A DNA stretch of 64,000 nucleotides from Methylobacillus sp. MM3 (lineage in GTDB: Bacteria > Pseudomonadota > Gammaproteobacteria > Burkholderiales > Methylophilaceae): assembly GCF_001645185.1 (NCBI RefSeq), contig NZ_LXTQ01000001.1:682001-746000 (forward strand), given 5' to 3'. Shown one piece after another: positions 43,459-52,188 of the stretch. The notes below the pieces were generated by a model, which saw nothing but the letters and a program-made list of their open reading frames with translations, was not told the origin of the DNA and did not search any database. The position numbers and the translations under genes are program-made. Position 1 is the stretch's first letter. Each line of letters starts with the position of its first letter.

Positions 43459-45069
43459 TTACGGATTGCGGATTTCGGCGCCGGGGCGCAGGTAGAACCA
43501 CCAGTTGAGTACCAGGCACAGCGCGTAGAACACGGCAAAGCCGTACATCGCCAGCTCAGGCGTGCCGGCCTTGATCTGGCCCTTGATGACTTCGGGGGCG
43601 ATAAAAGAACCGTAGGCGGCTACTGCTGAAGTCCAGCCGAGGACGGGGCCGGCCTGCACACGGTCAAAAATGACGCCTACGGTGCGGAAAGTGGAGCCGT
43701 TGCCGATGCCGGTCGCTGCAAACAGGATCACGAACACCACCAGGAACTGCGTGAAGTAGATTTCAGGAGTAGCGGACTGGTAAGCCTGCATCATCACGAA
43801 ACCGGCATAGGCCGAGGCCAGCACCATCACCGCCGAAATCATCTGCGTGACGATGGAGCCGCCCACCTTGTCCGAAATCCAGCCGCCCAGCGGGCGAATC
43901 AGCGCGCCGACGAAGGGGCCGATCCAGGCGTAAGTGAGTGCGGAAGGCGCGGCGGGATTCTTGACGTGCGCCCAGGTCTGGCTGACTGCGTCGTAGATGT
44001 GCTTGTCGCCGAAAATGATGGTGATGGAGAGCGGCAGCGCCATCGAAAAACCGATGAAGGAGCCGAAGGTCACCAGGTACAGCGCGGTCATCGACCAGGT
44101 GTGCTTGTTCTTGAAAATCGCGAACTGCTTGCTGATGTTTTCCTTCATCGTGCCGAAGGCGGCAGCCTTCATCAGCAGCAGCGTGCTCACCATCACCAGC
44201 GGCAGCGCCACCCACATGCTGAGCACACCCACCCCGGTCGGCGCCGGCAGATAGAGGTAGAGGCCGACAATCGCCGGAATAAAAGCCAGCGTGTACAGCC
44301 AGGTGATCTTCAGGAAGGCGATGATCGTGCCGCCGATGTTGGACGAGATCGACAGCAGGTTATTCATGCCGAACCAGCAGAGCGCGCCGAGCGGAATCAG
44401 CGACAGCGCCCAGGCGAAACCGGCGTTCTGGATGAAGGTCGGCGTGCCTGCGGGAATCTTGCCGAGAATCCAGCCGCTGGCTTCGACCAGCGCCTTTGCC
44501 TCGCCGCCGATGGCGCCGAAAATGCCCACCGTCATCACCAGCGGGATCAGAATCTGCATCGTCGTCACGCCGAAGTTGCCGAGGCCCGCGTTCAGGCCCA
44601 GCGCCGTGCCCTGCAAACGCTTGGGGAAGAACGTGCTGATATTGCTCATCGAGCTGGCAAAATTGCCGCCGCCCACGCCAGACCACAGCGCCATCAGCTG
44701 GAACACCCACAGCGGCCATTCCGGATGCTGCAGCGCAATGCCGGTGCCAATGGCCGGAGAAAGCAGCATCGCGGTGGTGAGGAAAATCGTGTTGCGCCCG
44801 CCGGCCAGGCGGATGAAGAACGAAGACGGAATGCGCATCGTCGCCCCCGCCAGCCCGGAAATCGCGGTCAGCGTGAACAACTCGTCCTTCGTGAACGGAA
44901 AGCCGAGGTTGTGCATCTGCACAGTGATGATGCCCCACATCAGCCAGATGGCGAATCCGCACAGCAGCGCCGGCACCGATATCCACAGATTGCGGTAGGC
45001 GACCCGCTTGGCGGTGGATTCCCAGAACGTCTCATCCTCGACGTTCCACTCCTTGATATTGGCAGACAT
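43459..45069 (-). CDS. NarK-type nitrate/nitrite transporter (NarK2-like)
   Basis: A 536-residue major facilitator with twelve predicted membrane segments and an extended N-terminus (MSANIKEWNVEDETFWESTAKRVAYRNLWISVPALLCGFAIWLMWGI). The nitrate signature occurs in GVGGGNFASSMSNISTFFPKRLQGTALGLNAGLGNFGVTT. NarK2-type proteins exchange nitrate for nitrite. It follows narK1 by 12 bases and precedes narG, so both transporters share the operon. NarK1/NarK2 naming here is by order. Confidence 0.9.
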   Translation of the reverse strand: MSANIKEWNVEDETFWESTAKRVAYRNLWISVPALLCGFAIWLMWGIITVQMHNLGFPFTKDELFTLTAISGLAGATMRIPSSFFIRLAGGRNTIFLTTAMLLSPAIGTGIALQHPEWPLWVFQLMALWSGVGGGNFASSMSNISTFFPKRLQGTALGLNAGLGNFGVTTMQILIPLVMTVGIFGAIGGEAKALVEASGWILGKIPAGTPTFIQNAGFAWALSLIPLGALCWFGMNNLLSISSNIGGTIIAFLKITWLYTLAFIPAIVGLYLYLPAPTGVGVLSMWVALPLVMVSTLLLMKAAAFGTMKENISKQFAIFKNKHTWSMTALYLVTFGSFIGFSMALPLSITIIFGDKHIYDAVSQTWAHVKNPAAPSALTYAWIGPFVGALIRPLGGWISDKVGGSIVTQMISAVMVLASAYAGFVMMQAYQSATPEIYFTQFLVVFVILFAATGIGNGSTFRTVGVIFDRVQAGPVLGWTSAVAAYGSFIAPEVIKGQIKAGTPELAMYGFAVFYALCLVLNWWFYLRPGAEIRNP

Positions 45070-45081
45070 TGATTGATCCCC

Positions 45082-46350
45082 TTAAATAATCGTGGCTTGA
45101 CGCGCAACCTGGCGCTGGTTGTGGCGGCCCAGCTTGACCGGCCGCACCTCCGTCCAGTACATCCACAACAGCGATACCCAGACGACGCCGAACATCAGCA
45201 TGAAGGCCGAGGAACGCACCCCGGTGAGGTCCACCAGCGCGCCGAACATGATGGGCAGGATGAAACCGCCCATGCCGCCGACCAGCCCCACCACGCCTGA
45301 AATCACGCCGATGTTGTGCGGATAGTCGTCCGCGATGTACTTGAAGACCGAAGCCTTGCCCACGGCGAAGGCGATGCCCAGCGTGAACATCACCACGGTG
45401 AACACCGTCGAATTGAGGCCGACATGGAAGATTTGCGGGCCGTTGATCGTGAGTATGCTGACCTGCGTTTGCGGATAAGAGAGGAAGAACAGGCAGATCA
45501 TCGAGACCCACAGCACCCACCAGGTCACGGTATGTGCGCCGAATTTATCGGAGTAATAACCGCCGATGGCGCGCAACACCCCGCCCGGCAAAGAGAAACA
45601 CGCCGCCAGCAGCGCAGCGGTCTTGATATCGAAGCTGTATTCGGTGATGTAGTACTTGGTCATCCACAGCGACAGCGCCACATAGCCGCCGAACACAATC
45701 GAGTAGTACTGGCAGTACTTCCAGACTTTCGGGTCTTTCAGCGCAGCCAGCTGCTCGGCCACGGTGACGCTCTTGCTCACCTTGTGCGAAGGGTCGTCGT
45801 AGGTAAACAGCCAGAACAGCACCGCGGTGACAGTCATCATCACCGCATACACCTTGGGCACCATCGCCCAGCCGAACGCCACCACAATGCTGGGCGCGAT
45901 CAGCTTGGTCAGCGCGGCACCCGCATTGCCTGCGCCAAAGATGCCCATCGCCAGCCCCTGCTGGTTCTTGGGAAACCACCGCGCACAATAAGAAATGCCC
46001 ACGGTAAACGAACCGCCCGCCACCCCGACGAACAGCCCCATCACCAGGTAATGCCAGTATTGTGTGCCGGAAGAAATGAACCAGATGGGAATGATGGTGG
46101 ACACCATCAAGGTAAAGAAAACGATGCGCCCGCCGAACTTGTCGGTCAGCATGCCCAGCGGCAGCCGGATCAGCGAACCGGTCAACACCGGCATTGCCAC
46201 CAGAATGCCGAACTGGGTCTCGTTAAGCCCCAGCGTCGTCTTGATCGGAATGCCGATCACCGCAAACATCATCCAAACCATGAAGCACACCGTGAACGAA
46301 ACGGTGCTCGCGCCTACTACAGACCAAGCTTTATGCTTTTGTGTCGCCAT
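45082..46350 (-). CDS. NarK-type nitrate transporter (NarK1-like)
   Basis: A 422-residue major facilitator with twelve helices; the N-terminal motif is VGASTVSFTVCFMVWMMFAVIGIPIKTTLGLNETQFGILVAMP, and the GVAGGSFTVGISYCARWFPKNQQGLAMGIFGAGNAGAALTKL nitrate signature is present. NarK1-type proteins are thought to import nitrate with protons. It is the first gene of the nar operon, so its upstream region must hold the promoter, though no FNR box is seen there. Confidence 0.93.
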   Translation of the reverse strand: MATQKHKAWSVVGASTVSFTVCFMVWMMFAVIGIPIKTTLGLNETQFGILVAMPVLTGSLIRLPLGMLTDKFGGRIVFFTLMVSTIIPIWFISSGTQYWHYLVMGLFVGVAGGSFTVGISYCARWFPKNQQGLAMGIFGAGNAGAALTKLIAPSIVVAFGWAMVPKVYAVMMTVTAVLFWLFTYDDPSHKVSKSVTVAEQLAALKDPKVWKYCQYYSIVFGGYVALSLWMTKYYITEYSFDIKTAALLAACFSLPGGVLRAIGGYYSDKFGAHTVTWWVLWVSMICLFFLSYPQTQVSILTINGPQIFHVGLNSTVFTVVMFTLGIAFAVGKASVFKYIADDYPHNIGVISGVVGLVGGMGGFILPIMFGALVDLTGVRSSAFMLMFGVVWVSLLWMYWTEVRPVKLGRHNQRQVARQATII

Positions 46351-46442
46351 GAGCCTTCTCCCCGGATTGATGCATGGGAGAAGGTTAGTCCCGCACTGAA
46401 GGCGGGGGTATTCGTCGGAAGACTAGGTGGGGTGAGGCAGAA

Positions 46443-46463
46443 GAACTAGTTCTTTGGAACTAG
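46443..46463. promoter_or_regulatory. Palindromes upstream of narK1
   Basis: GAACTAGTTC (46443-46452) is a perfect palindrome, and its CTAGTTC half pairs with GAACTAG at 46457-46463 around TTTG. Ninety bases upstream of narK1 and next to the AT-rich module, it could be a regulator site or a small hairpin. No FNR box and no clear NarL heptamer were found in this region. Confidence 0.4.
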
Positions 46464-46494
46464 GTGAAATAAAAATGTAAGGCACGGAGGAATT

Positions 46495-47184
46495 CTAAAT
46501 TGTGAACTCAGAAAATTCCGCTATATATTTTGAATTATGCTTATTTTTTGGTTTGAATTTAAATAAATAATTTTGTAGCCAAACATGCTTTAAACGTAAT
46601 TGACAATCAGCATCAATAAGTGATTTAGATTTTTCATAAATTTGTTTGCAACCTTTATAAACTCGAGTCCAGTTTTCATCATCGAGTACATGGAGTTGTG
46701 TCGCATTGCCGTCCTGAAGCAACAAGTTTGCTGCAACAATATCATCCAAAAACGCTCCTCCCTCTTGTCGATGATTTCGCAATTTCTCGATAATTGATGG
46801 GTGGATCAAAATTCGTGGAAAAATTGCAGCTGACGATTCTAGTTTATAAGCATCTGTTAAGGCTAAGCTATATGTAATTTGTTGATTTTCAAAATGTCTA
46901 TTGTAGGAAACTCCCCCTCTAATCAGAATTTCTTTTTCTACAAACGATACAAATATTTTCTTTAGAAGTTTGAAAAAGTCATTCGGATCTTCTGCATTGC
47001 AATGCAGAAATATGGAGTCACTTATAGATTTATGCCCATAATTCGCTCCATTCACATCATTAAAGACTTGAAAAGCAGATTGCAAGCGGTCTTTGAAATC
47101 TAGCGAATTATTGCGAATATCCTCTTCTAAATAGCTTTTGTAGCCGAGAACATCAATGAATGCAAAATAAACATAATCATTCAT
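46495..47184 (-). CDS. Class III nucleotidyl-cyclase-like protein of unknown role
   Basis: A 229-residue soluble protein in strongly AT-rich DNA. Its layout resembles a class III cyclase catalytic domain: FAFIDVLGYK places Asp11 like the first metal Asp, ISDSIFLHC places Asp56 like the second, ILIRGGVSYNRHF resembles the R.GI..G strand, and ITYSLALTDAYKLES resembles the final A.LE helix. Several usual purine-recognition residues are not evident, so activity is uncertain. The ATG overlaps the ParA-like stop and translation is coupled; a TTG start 12 bases upstream is possible. No effector or receptor gene is adjacent. Confidence 0.55.
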   Translation of the reverse strand: MNDYVYFAFIDVLGYKSYLEEDIRNNSLDFKDRLQSAFQVFNDVNGANYGHKSISDSIFLHCNAEDPNDFFKLLKKIFVSFVEKEILIRGGVSYNRHFENQQITYSLALTDAYKLESSAAIFPRILIHPSIIEKLRNHRQEGGAFLDDIVAANLLLQDGNATQLHVLDDENWTRVYKGCKQIYEKSKSLIDADCQLRLKHVWLQNYLFKFKPKNKHNSKYIAEFSEFTI

Positions 47185-48226
47185 CTTCAGACTCAATTAA
47201 ATGTGCAATTTTTGCAATTTCACTTTTGTAAGTTTTAATTTTCTTTTGCCAAGGCTCCCAAACAGTTCCGTAAAATTGAATACCGGAAGATGACGCAAGT
47301 GCAGTGTCTTCTTGTTTTAAATCAAAAACTGCCTTGCCTAACATTTGAGCTACAGGCGCCAACTGGCCAATATTCTCAATAGAACAAATAAATGGATCAG
47401 GTGTTGTTTTAAAATGTTTTGATATTCGAATAACTTCCGAATTTAGTAATCCAGATTTAATTTCCGTTCTAATCTTCCGCACCCACTTTTGATATGACTC
47501 TTTAATCTGTGAGCGATGAATCTGAAAGTTCTGATTGATAGCTCCTAAAAATACAGGACTCGAGTAATCATCTTCAATGCCATATGGCTTTAGTGTTTTT
47601 AGCACGACTCGATCATGCTCGATCCAACCTTCCATTAATTTGGGAAGAGTAGTCACTCCCAAATAACAAAAACGATCAGGAGTTACTGGAACGAAAAAAC
47701 AATCAGAAGCAAGGAATGCCATTCGTGTTATAGCGCCGCTGCTAGGCCCAAGGTCAATGAAAATATAGTCATATCCTTTATGAGTGATCAAATCTCTAAC
47801 TAATCTTCTAAATGCGACATAAGTATTTTTCTCATTCACATTGGTAGTGATTGCTTGATTAATTGCTGAGCCGAAATAGGGTTCGGCTTGTGCACTAAAT
47901 TCAATATCACCTCGAATAATATCCAGATTACTGTAAATCTCTGATGTAGCAATATTGATGTCATCGACGTTTATCCTAGCCGCTGCTCCATCAAGTCGAG
48001 AGCGGAACACATCTAAGAGACTGTCACCTGGCAATGAATACGTCGGATCACTATAGAATTCGTCATCTGGCGCAAAAAATAACTCTGTCAAATTACATTG
48101 TGAATCGGCATCGATTAAAAGAACCTTTTTTCCTTTAATCTTGGCCATATATGCTGCAACATTAAATAATGTTGTCGTTTTTGAAACGCCGCCTTTGTTG
48201 TTATAAAAAGTAATCGTTTCCGCCAT
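47177..48226 (-). CDS. ParA-like (deviant Walker A) ATPase in an AT-rich module
   Basis: A 349-residue P-loop ATPase of the ParA/MinD class. The deviant Walker A is YNNKGGVSKTTTLFN (Lys11 and Lys16), the A' motif is VLLIDADSQCN (Asp39, Asp41), and Walker B is YIFIDLGPSSG. The C-terminal 130 residues are unlike standard ParA; no helix-turn-helix is evident. It has no ParB partner; a cyclase-like gene follows. The codons are AT-rich, unlike the neighbours, implying transfer. Plasmid partition is unlikely in this context. A defence or regulatory role is open. Confidence 0.8.
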   Translation of the reverse strand: MAETITFYNNKGGVSKTTTLFNVAAYMAKIKGKKVLLIDADSQCNLTELFFAPDDEFYSDPTYSLPGDSLLDVFRSRLDGAAARINVDDINIATSEIYSNLDIIRGDIEFSAQAEPYFGSAINQAITTNVNEKNTYVAFRRLVRDLITHKGYDYIFIDLGPSSGAITRMAFLASDCFFVPVTPDRFCYLGVTTLPKLMEGWIEHDRVVLKTLKPYGIEDDYSSPVFLGAINQNFQIHRSQIKESYQKWVRKIRTEIKSGLLNSEVIRISKHFKTTPDPFICSIENIGQLAPVAQMLGKAVFDLKQEDTALASSSGIQFYGTVWEPWQKKIKTYKSEIAKIAHLIESEDE

Positions 48227-48263
48227 AGTTTTTCCTCGGACGTTTTTAACAGTAATCTAGAGG

Positions 48264-48277
48264 GTAATTATAATTAC
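48264..48277. promoter_or_regulatory. 14-bp perfect palindrome upstream of the ParA-like gene
   Basis: GTAATTATAATTAC is its own reverse complement. It lies 38 bases upstream of the ParA-like ATG and would be a suitable operator for a dimeric regulator, perhaps the module's own control. Confidence 0.45.
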
Positions 48278-48344
48278 TAACACTAACAGCTAAAATCTTA
48301 TAAGGATAATTAGCATACTGATAATAAATCAAAACTATCTATCC

Positions 48345-48610
48345 ACCACCAACCCATGCTCCACCGCATACACCGCCGCCTGCACCCGGCTGGCGAGATT
48401 CAGCTTCCGCAATATCCCCTGTACATGAATCTTGACGGTGGATTCGGATAAATCCAAGTTCCCGCGCGATCTCCTTGTTGCTATCCCCCACGCCAGTTTC
48501 ACGATGATTTCTTTTTCGCGCGGCGAGAGTTTCAGGCTACCCGCCGCATTGCCCTTAACCGGCGCTATCGCGGCGGATCGATTGCAACAAGACATCAGCA
48601 TCGATGCTAC
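48345..48610 (-). pseudogene. Decayed copy of narL, C-terminal part
   Basis: The minus strand matches the 3' part of narL (49622-49960) over the LuxR helix-turn-helix: KLSPREKEIIVKLA and then DLSESTVKIHVQGILRKLNLASRVQAAVYAVEHGLV. A one-base loss and a one-base gain scramble about ten residues in the middle of the helix-turn-helix, and roughly 90 bases before the HTH are deleted, so that the remnant jumps into the receiver domain region. The frame still reads about 105 codons (48335-48652), but no receiver domain or start is credible. It lies the same way round as narL, 1.3 kb away. Confidence 0.8.
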
Positions 48611-48655
48611 CTCAAGAGATAGCCAAACGCACCAATGCTCAGAGATAAGCATCCC

Positions 48656-49570
48656 CTACCAATTAATACGAACCTGTATCCCCCACACCGGCTCCGCCCC
48701 ATGAGAATACCCCGGTAGCGGATTCGAGACCCCCACTCCGCCGGCAAGTGCAGGCGCTCGAACGTTATTGACCAGCTGCCATTGCATCGTTGTTTTCACT
48801 CCCAGCATCCGGTCCGCTTCTGCATTGAGCACCCCGAGAGGATCGGTAATGAACAGGGCGGCCTTGTCCGACCAGTCGAGATTGCCGGATTTTGCGCGGA
48901 TGCGTTCGCGCCATGGCGTAAACAGGTATTCGCCAACGAGGAAACCCACGACCGGCGTGACCACGACATCCTGGATGGAAACCGGCTCGTACAGTGCTTC
49001 CGCGCCGTATTCGAACATCGTCGAGAGCAGGGCCGAGTACCAGAACGCCTGGAGTCGGTCCAACCCGCGCTCCCGCCCACGGATGTAATACGCGCCGCCC
49101 CAGTAGGGATGCAATACGTAATTGAGCCACCAACGGTCTTCGTCCCACACCGGGTTGGTGACGTTGTCGCCCCATTTCTTGAAGCTGTAGTCGCTCTTTT
49201 CGTCGTCATCCCAGCCGGAAACGCTTTCCGGCGCGGCATACAGTGCGGCGACGGTGACGAACTGGTAGCCCACGAAATAGGCGGTATCGCGGCGTAAACC
49301 CGGCCAGTCCGGCTGGTCCGGGGGCGATCCCCGCCAGCGGTAACCGTACTGTTGCATATCGGCATCCCGCGCATCCGGCGTTTCGCCGAGGGCGGCCTGG
49401 TAGGCGGCGAATACCGAGGAGCGGTCGATGCGCATGTCGGCATAGCGGGTATGTCCGAACGCGTCGTCGCTCTCGGCTGCGGCGGGAGCGACGCAGATCA
49501 GGCAAAAGACGAAGCTCGCGATGCAGCGCATCGTTTGTCCTGAACGGAATGTGCCAGAGTGAACCGTCAT
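48656..49570 (-). CDS. DUF3943 domain protein
   Basis: A 304-residue exported protein. The signal peptide ends near APAAA; the mature part has KKWGDNVTNPVWDEDRWWLNYVLHPYWGGAYYIRGRERG, then FEYGAEALYEPVSIQDVVVTPVVGFLVGEY, the DUF3943 pattern. Function is not known; likely outer-membrane associated. The ATG at 49570 has AAGGAG in front. It is located between narL and the decayed narL copy, which suggests that it was bracketed by a duplication. Confidence 0.8.
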   Translation of the reverse strand: MTVHSGTFRSGQTMRCIASFVFCLICVAPAAAESDDAFGHTRYADMRIDRSSVFAAYQAALGETPDARDADMQQYGYRWRGSPPDQPDWPGLRRDTAYFVGYQFVTVAALYAAPESVSGWDDDEKSDYSFKKWGDNVTNPVWDEDRWWLNYVLHPYWGGAYYIRGRERGLDRLQAFWYSALLSTMFEYGAEALYEPVSIQDVVVTPVVGFLVGEYLFTPWRERIRAKSGNLDWSDKAALFITDPLGVLNAEADRMLGVKTTMQWQLVNNVRAPALAGGVGVSNPLPGYSHGAEPVWGIQVRINW

Positions 49571-49615
49571 TGTTGCACTCCTTCTTTTTTATTCCCGACA
49601 TTGTGATCGGGCCGG

Positions 49616-50269
49616 CTACTTCTCCATTACCAACCCGTGTTCCACCGCATAAACCGCCGCCTGTACCCGGCTGGCGAGATTCAGCTTCCGCAATATCCCT
49701 TGCACATGAATCTTGACGGTGGACTCGGATAAATCGAGTTCCCGCGCGATTTCTTTGTTGCTATCCCCCCGCGCCAGTTTCACGATGATTTCGCGCTCGC
49801 GCGGCGTGAGTTTGACGGCGTCCGTGGCATTGCTGCCCTTGGCTGGCGCGCGCACCGCGTCGGCCAGTTTGCCGCCCATTTGCGGCGACATCACCGATTC
49901 GCCGGCGGCGGCGCGGCGGATGGATTGCAGCAGGAAGTCGGTATCGATGTTTTTCAGCAGGTAGCCGCGTGCGCCGATGCGCAAGGCTTCGAGCAGGTCT
50001 TCCGCGTCTTCCGACACGGTGAGCATGACGATCTGGGCGTTGGGGGCTTCGTCTTTCAGCAGCGGGATGGTTTCGAGGCCGCTCATGTCGGGCATGTGCA
50101 AATCCAGCAGGATGACATCCGGACTCAGGCGCTTGGCGTCCTTGACGCCTTCGAGGCCGCTGCCGGCTTCGCCTACCAGTTCGAAATCGTTTTGCCGTTG
50201 CAGCACCAGTTTGATGCCGCTGCGGAACAGGCTGTGATCGTCGATGATGAGGACGCGGATGGGAGTCAT
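49616..50269 (-). CDS. narL: NarL, nitrate/nitrite response regulator
   Basis: A 217-residue two-component regulator. The receiver domain has IIDDHSLFRSG with acidic pair and phosphoacceptor Asp56 (DVILLDLHMPDMSG), then the LuxR-type helix-turn-helix LTPREREIIVKLARGDSNKEIARELDLSESTVKIHVQGILRKL. The ATG at 50269 overlaps the narX stop. The pair should regulate nar and perhaps other nitrogen oxide genes here, but the sites are not marked by clear heptamers upstream of narK1. Confidence 0.93.
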   Translation of the reverse strand: MTPIRVLIIDDHSLFRSGIKLVLQRQNDFELVGEAGSGLEGVKDAKRLSPDVILLDLHMPDMSGLETIPLLKDEAPNAQIVMLTVSEDAEDLLEALRIGARGYLLKNIDTDFLLQSIRRAAAGESVMSPQMGGKLADAVRAPAKGSNATDAVKLTPREREIIVKLARGDSNKEIARELDLSESTVKIHVQGILRKLNLASRVQAAVYAVEHGLVMEK

Positions 50270-52188
50270 GCGGCCCCCGTGGTCATGGGCGTGGCGGCCC
50301 ACGAAAGGCAGACGCGCGTGCCCTGCCCCGGCGCAGATTCAAGCGTGAGTTTGCCACCCATGCGGTGCGCGCGTTCGCGCATGATGCGGATGCCCACGTG
50401 CGTGTCGCCGGCGCTGCTTTCCGGGTCAAACCCGCGTCCGTTGTCCTTGACGATTAATCGGCATTCGCCTTCGGATACCAGTTCGACTTCCACCTTGGTT
50501 GCCTTTGAATGTTTGCGTATGTTGGAGAGGGATTCCTGCAGGATGTGCAGCACTTGCAGCACGGATTCGGGCGGTAGATCGAGGTTGGGCCCGACGCGGT
50601 TGTAGTGCGTGCCGATGCCGACTTGCCCTTCAAATTTTTCAAGGGCGCTGCCGATGGCGACATCGAGGTCGGCGTGGTCCAGCCGGGTGCGGAAATGCAC
50701 CAGCAGTTCGCGCACGTCGTCGTAGCTTTCCTGCACGCCTTCGCGGATTTGCTCGACGACTTCGATGGCGTTGGCGACTTTCTGGTCGCTGAGATCCTGA
50801 TGCAGCAATTGCACCTGGATATTGAGAAAAGCCAGCGACTGCGCGATGCTGTCGTGCAGCTCCTGCGCCAGCAGGTTGCGCTCTTCGGAGATCGCCATTT
50901 CCTTCTCGCGGGCGATGAGGCGCTGGTTTTCAATGGCGGTGCCGAGATGCAGGCCCACCGATTCCAGCAGCCGCACTTCACCCGGCGGCAGGATGCGCGT
51001 GGTCTCGAAGAACAGATTGAGCAGGCCCAGCATGCTCTGTTTGGAGCGGATCGGGATCGCCGCGATGGAGCGGAAGTTGTCGCGGCTGCAGGCATGCAGC
51101 AGCGGCCGCGGCGTCGGCACGGTGAAGTCGGAGCTGACGGCGATGCCGTCGCGCGCCACTTCGCCGCACACGCAGGAGCCGACCGCGAGATAGGTCTCTT
51201 CTGCCAGAAAGTGCTCCGACACGCCGCGCGCGGCAACCACTTTCAATTGCTCGCCCTTGGGGTCGGTCAGGCGGATGACGCCGCCGCTGGCGCCGAACAG
51301 CGCGATCATGCGTTCCAGCACGCTGTCGCATAGCGGCTCGGCAGCCGTGGAGGAATTCAGGAACGCCGCGATTTCATACAGCGTGCCCAACTCGCGGTTC
51401 TTGACTTCGACCCGGTGCGTTTTCTCCGCGATGCGCTGCTCCAGCGTGGCATAGGTATCCTGCAATTTCTCCGCCATCTGGTTGAAACCCTGCGCCAGCT
51501 CACTCAGCTCATCCCCGCCCGACACCGGCAGCCGTACACTGAAATCGGCCTTGCCCATGCTTTGCAAGCCGTCGTTGAGCCGTTTGACCGGACGCACCAG
51601 CAGCAGCGAGAAAATGTAATCGAGCAGGATGGTGCCCAACAGCGCAACCACCACCAGACCGATCTGGAACGAGCGCAACATGCCGGTGGCGTGGGCGTTG
51701 CTCTTCTCCACCAGCACCACCAGATCATTGATGCCCGCGACGAATCCTTCCAGCGAAATCTGATATTCGGACAGCAGCCGCACCTGCTCCGCCACGGAGG
51801 CGGCGTCCTGAATGCCCTGAATGCGCGGCTTCATCACACCCAGCCAGGCCGCCTGCAATTCGGCCATCTGCCGGGCGACTTCGGGTTCATCGGGAAGAAA
51901 TAACGGGCGTTGCGGATTGCCGTGCTTGAGTTCGATCAGGGTACGCTCGAATCGCAGGGTTTCCTGTTCGATATCGGCCCGCAGGTTCAGCTCCGGCTGC
52001 CGCACCTGCTGTGCCAGCAGGAATGCAATGCGGTAAGAACGCATGCGCTCCTTGCCGGCATCGTTGATCGCCGCCGCGCTGCCTTCGAGCTGCCAGGAGA
52101 CGAATAGCGTAGACCCGATGGCCACCACCGCCACAAGAAAATAAAACACCAGCAGGCCGGTGATTTTCTGGCTGATCTTGAGTTTCAT
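50266..52188 (-). CDS. narX: NarX, nitrate/nitrite sensor kinase
   Basis: A 640-residue membrane kinase. An N-terminal membrane helix, a periplasmic sensor containing INDAGKERMRSYRIAFLLAQQVRQ (similar to the NarX P-box), a second membrane helix near residue 180, a HAMP linker, a GAF-like domain at about 270-420 (cysteines in CVCGEVARDGI), the HisKA_3 site ERNLLAQELHDSIAQSL with the phospho-His, and the ATPase domain (VKDNGRGFD, HVGIRIMRERAHRMGG). The two-gene narX-narL unit overlaps by four bases. Confidence 0.93.
   Translation of the reverse strand: MKLKISQKITGLLVFYFLVAVVAIGSTLFVSWQLEGSAAAINDAGKERMRSYRIAFLLAQQVRQPELNLRADIEQETLRFERTLIELKHGNPQRPLFLPDEPEVARQMAELQAAWLGVMKPRIQGIQDAASVAEQVRLLSEYQISLEGFVAGINDLVVLVEKSNAHATGMLRSFQIGLVVVALLGTILLDYIFSLLLVRPVKRLNDGLQSMGKADFSVRLPVSGGDELSELAQGFNQMAEKLQDTYATLEQRIAEKTHRVEVKNRELGTLYEIAAFLNSSTAAEPLCDSVLERMIALFGASGGVIRLTDPKGEQLKVVAARGVSEHFLAEETYLAVGSCVCGEVARDGIAVSSDFTVPTPRPLLHACSRDNFRSIAAIPIRSKQSMLGLLNLFFETTRILPPGEVRLLESVGLHLGTAIENQRLIAREKEMAISEERNLLAQELHDSIAQSLAFLNIQVQLLHQDLSDQKVANAIEVVEQIREGVQESYDDVRELLVHFRTRLDHADLDVAIGSALEKFEGQVGIGTHYNRVGPNLDLPPESVLQVLHILQESLSNIRKHSKATKVEVELVSEGECRLIVKDNGRGFDPESSAGDTHVGIRIMRERAHRMGGKLTLESAPGQGTRVCLSWAATPMTTGAA

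Noticed and set aside
46495-47184. Pycsar-type anti-phage system
   Set aside because: Pycsar needs a cyclase plus an effector such as a TM or TIR protein; only a ParA-like ATPase is adjacent. A relationship is not excluded but cannot be claimed.
47177-48226. Plasmid partition system or chromosome segregation genes
   Set aside because: There is no ParB gene, no parS-like sites and no replication genes nearby.
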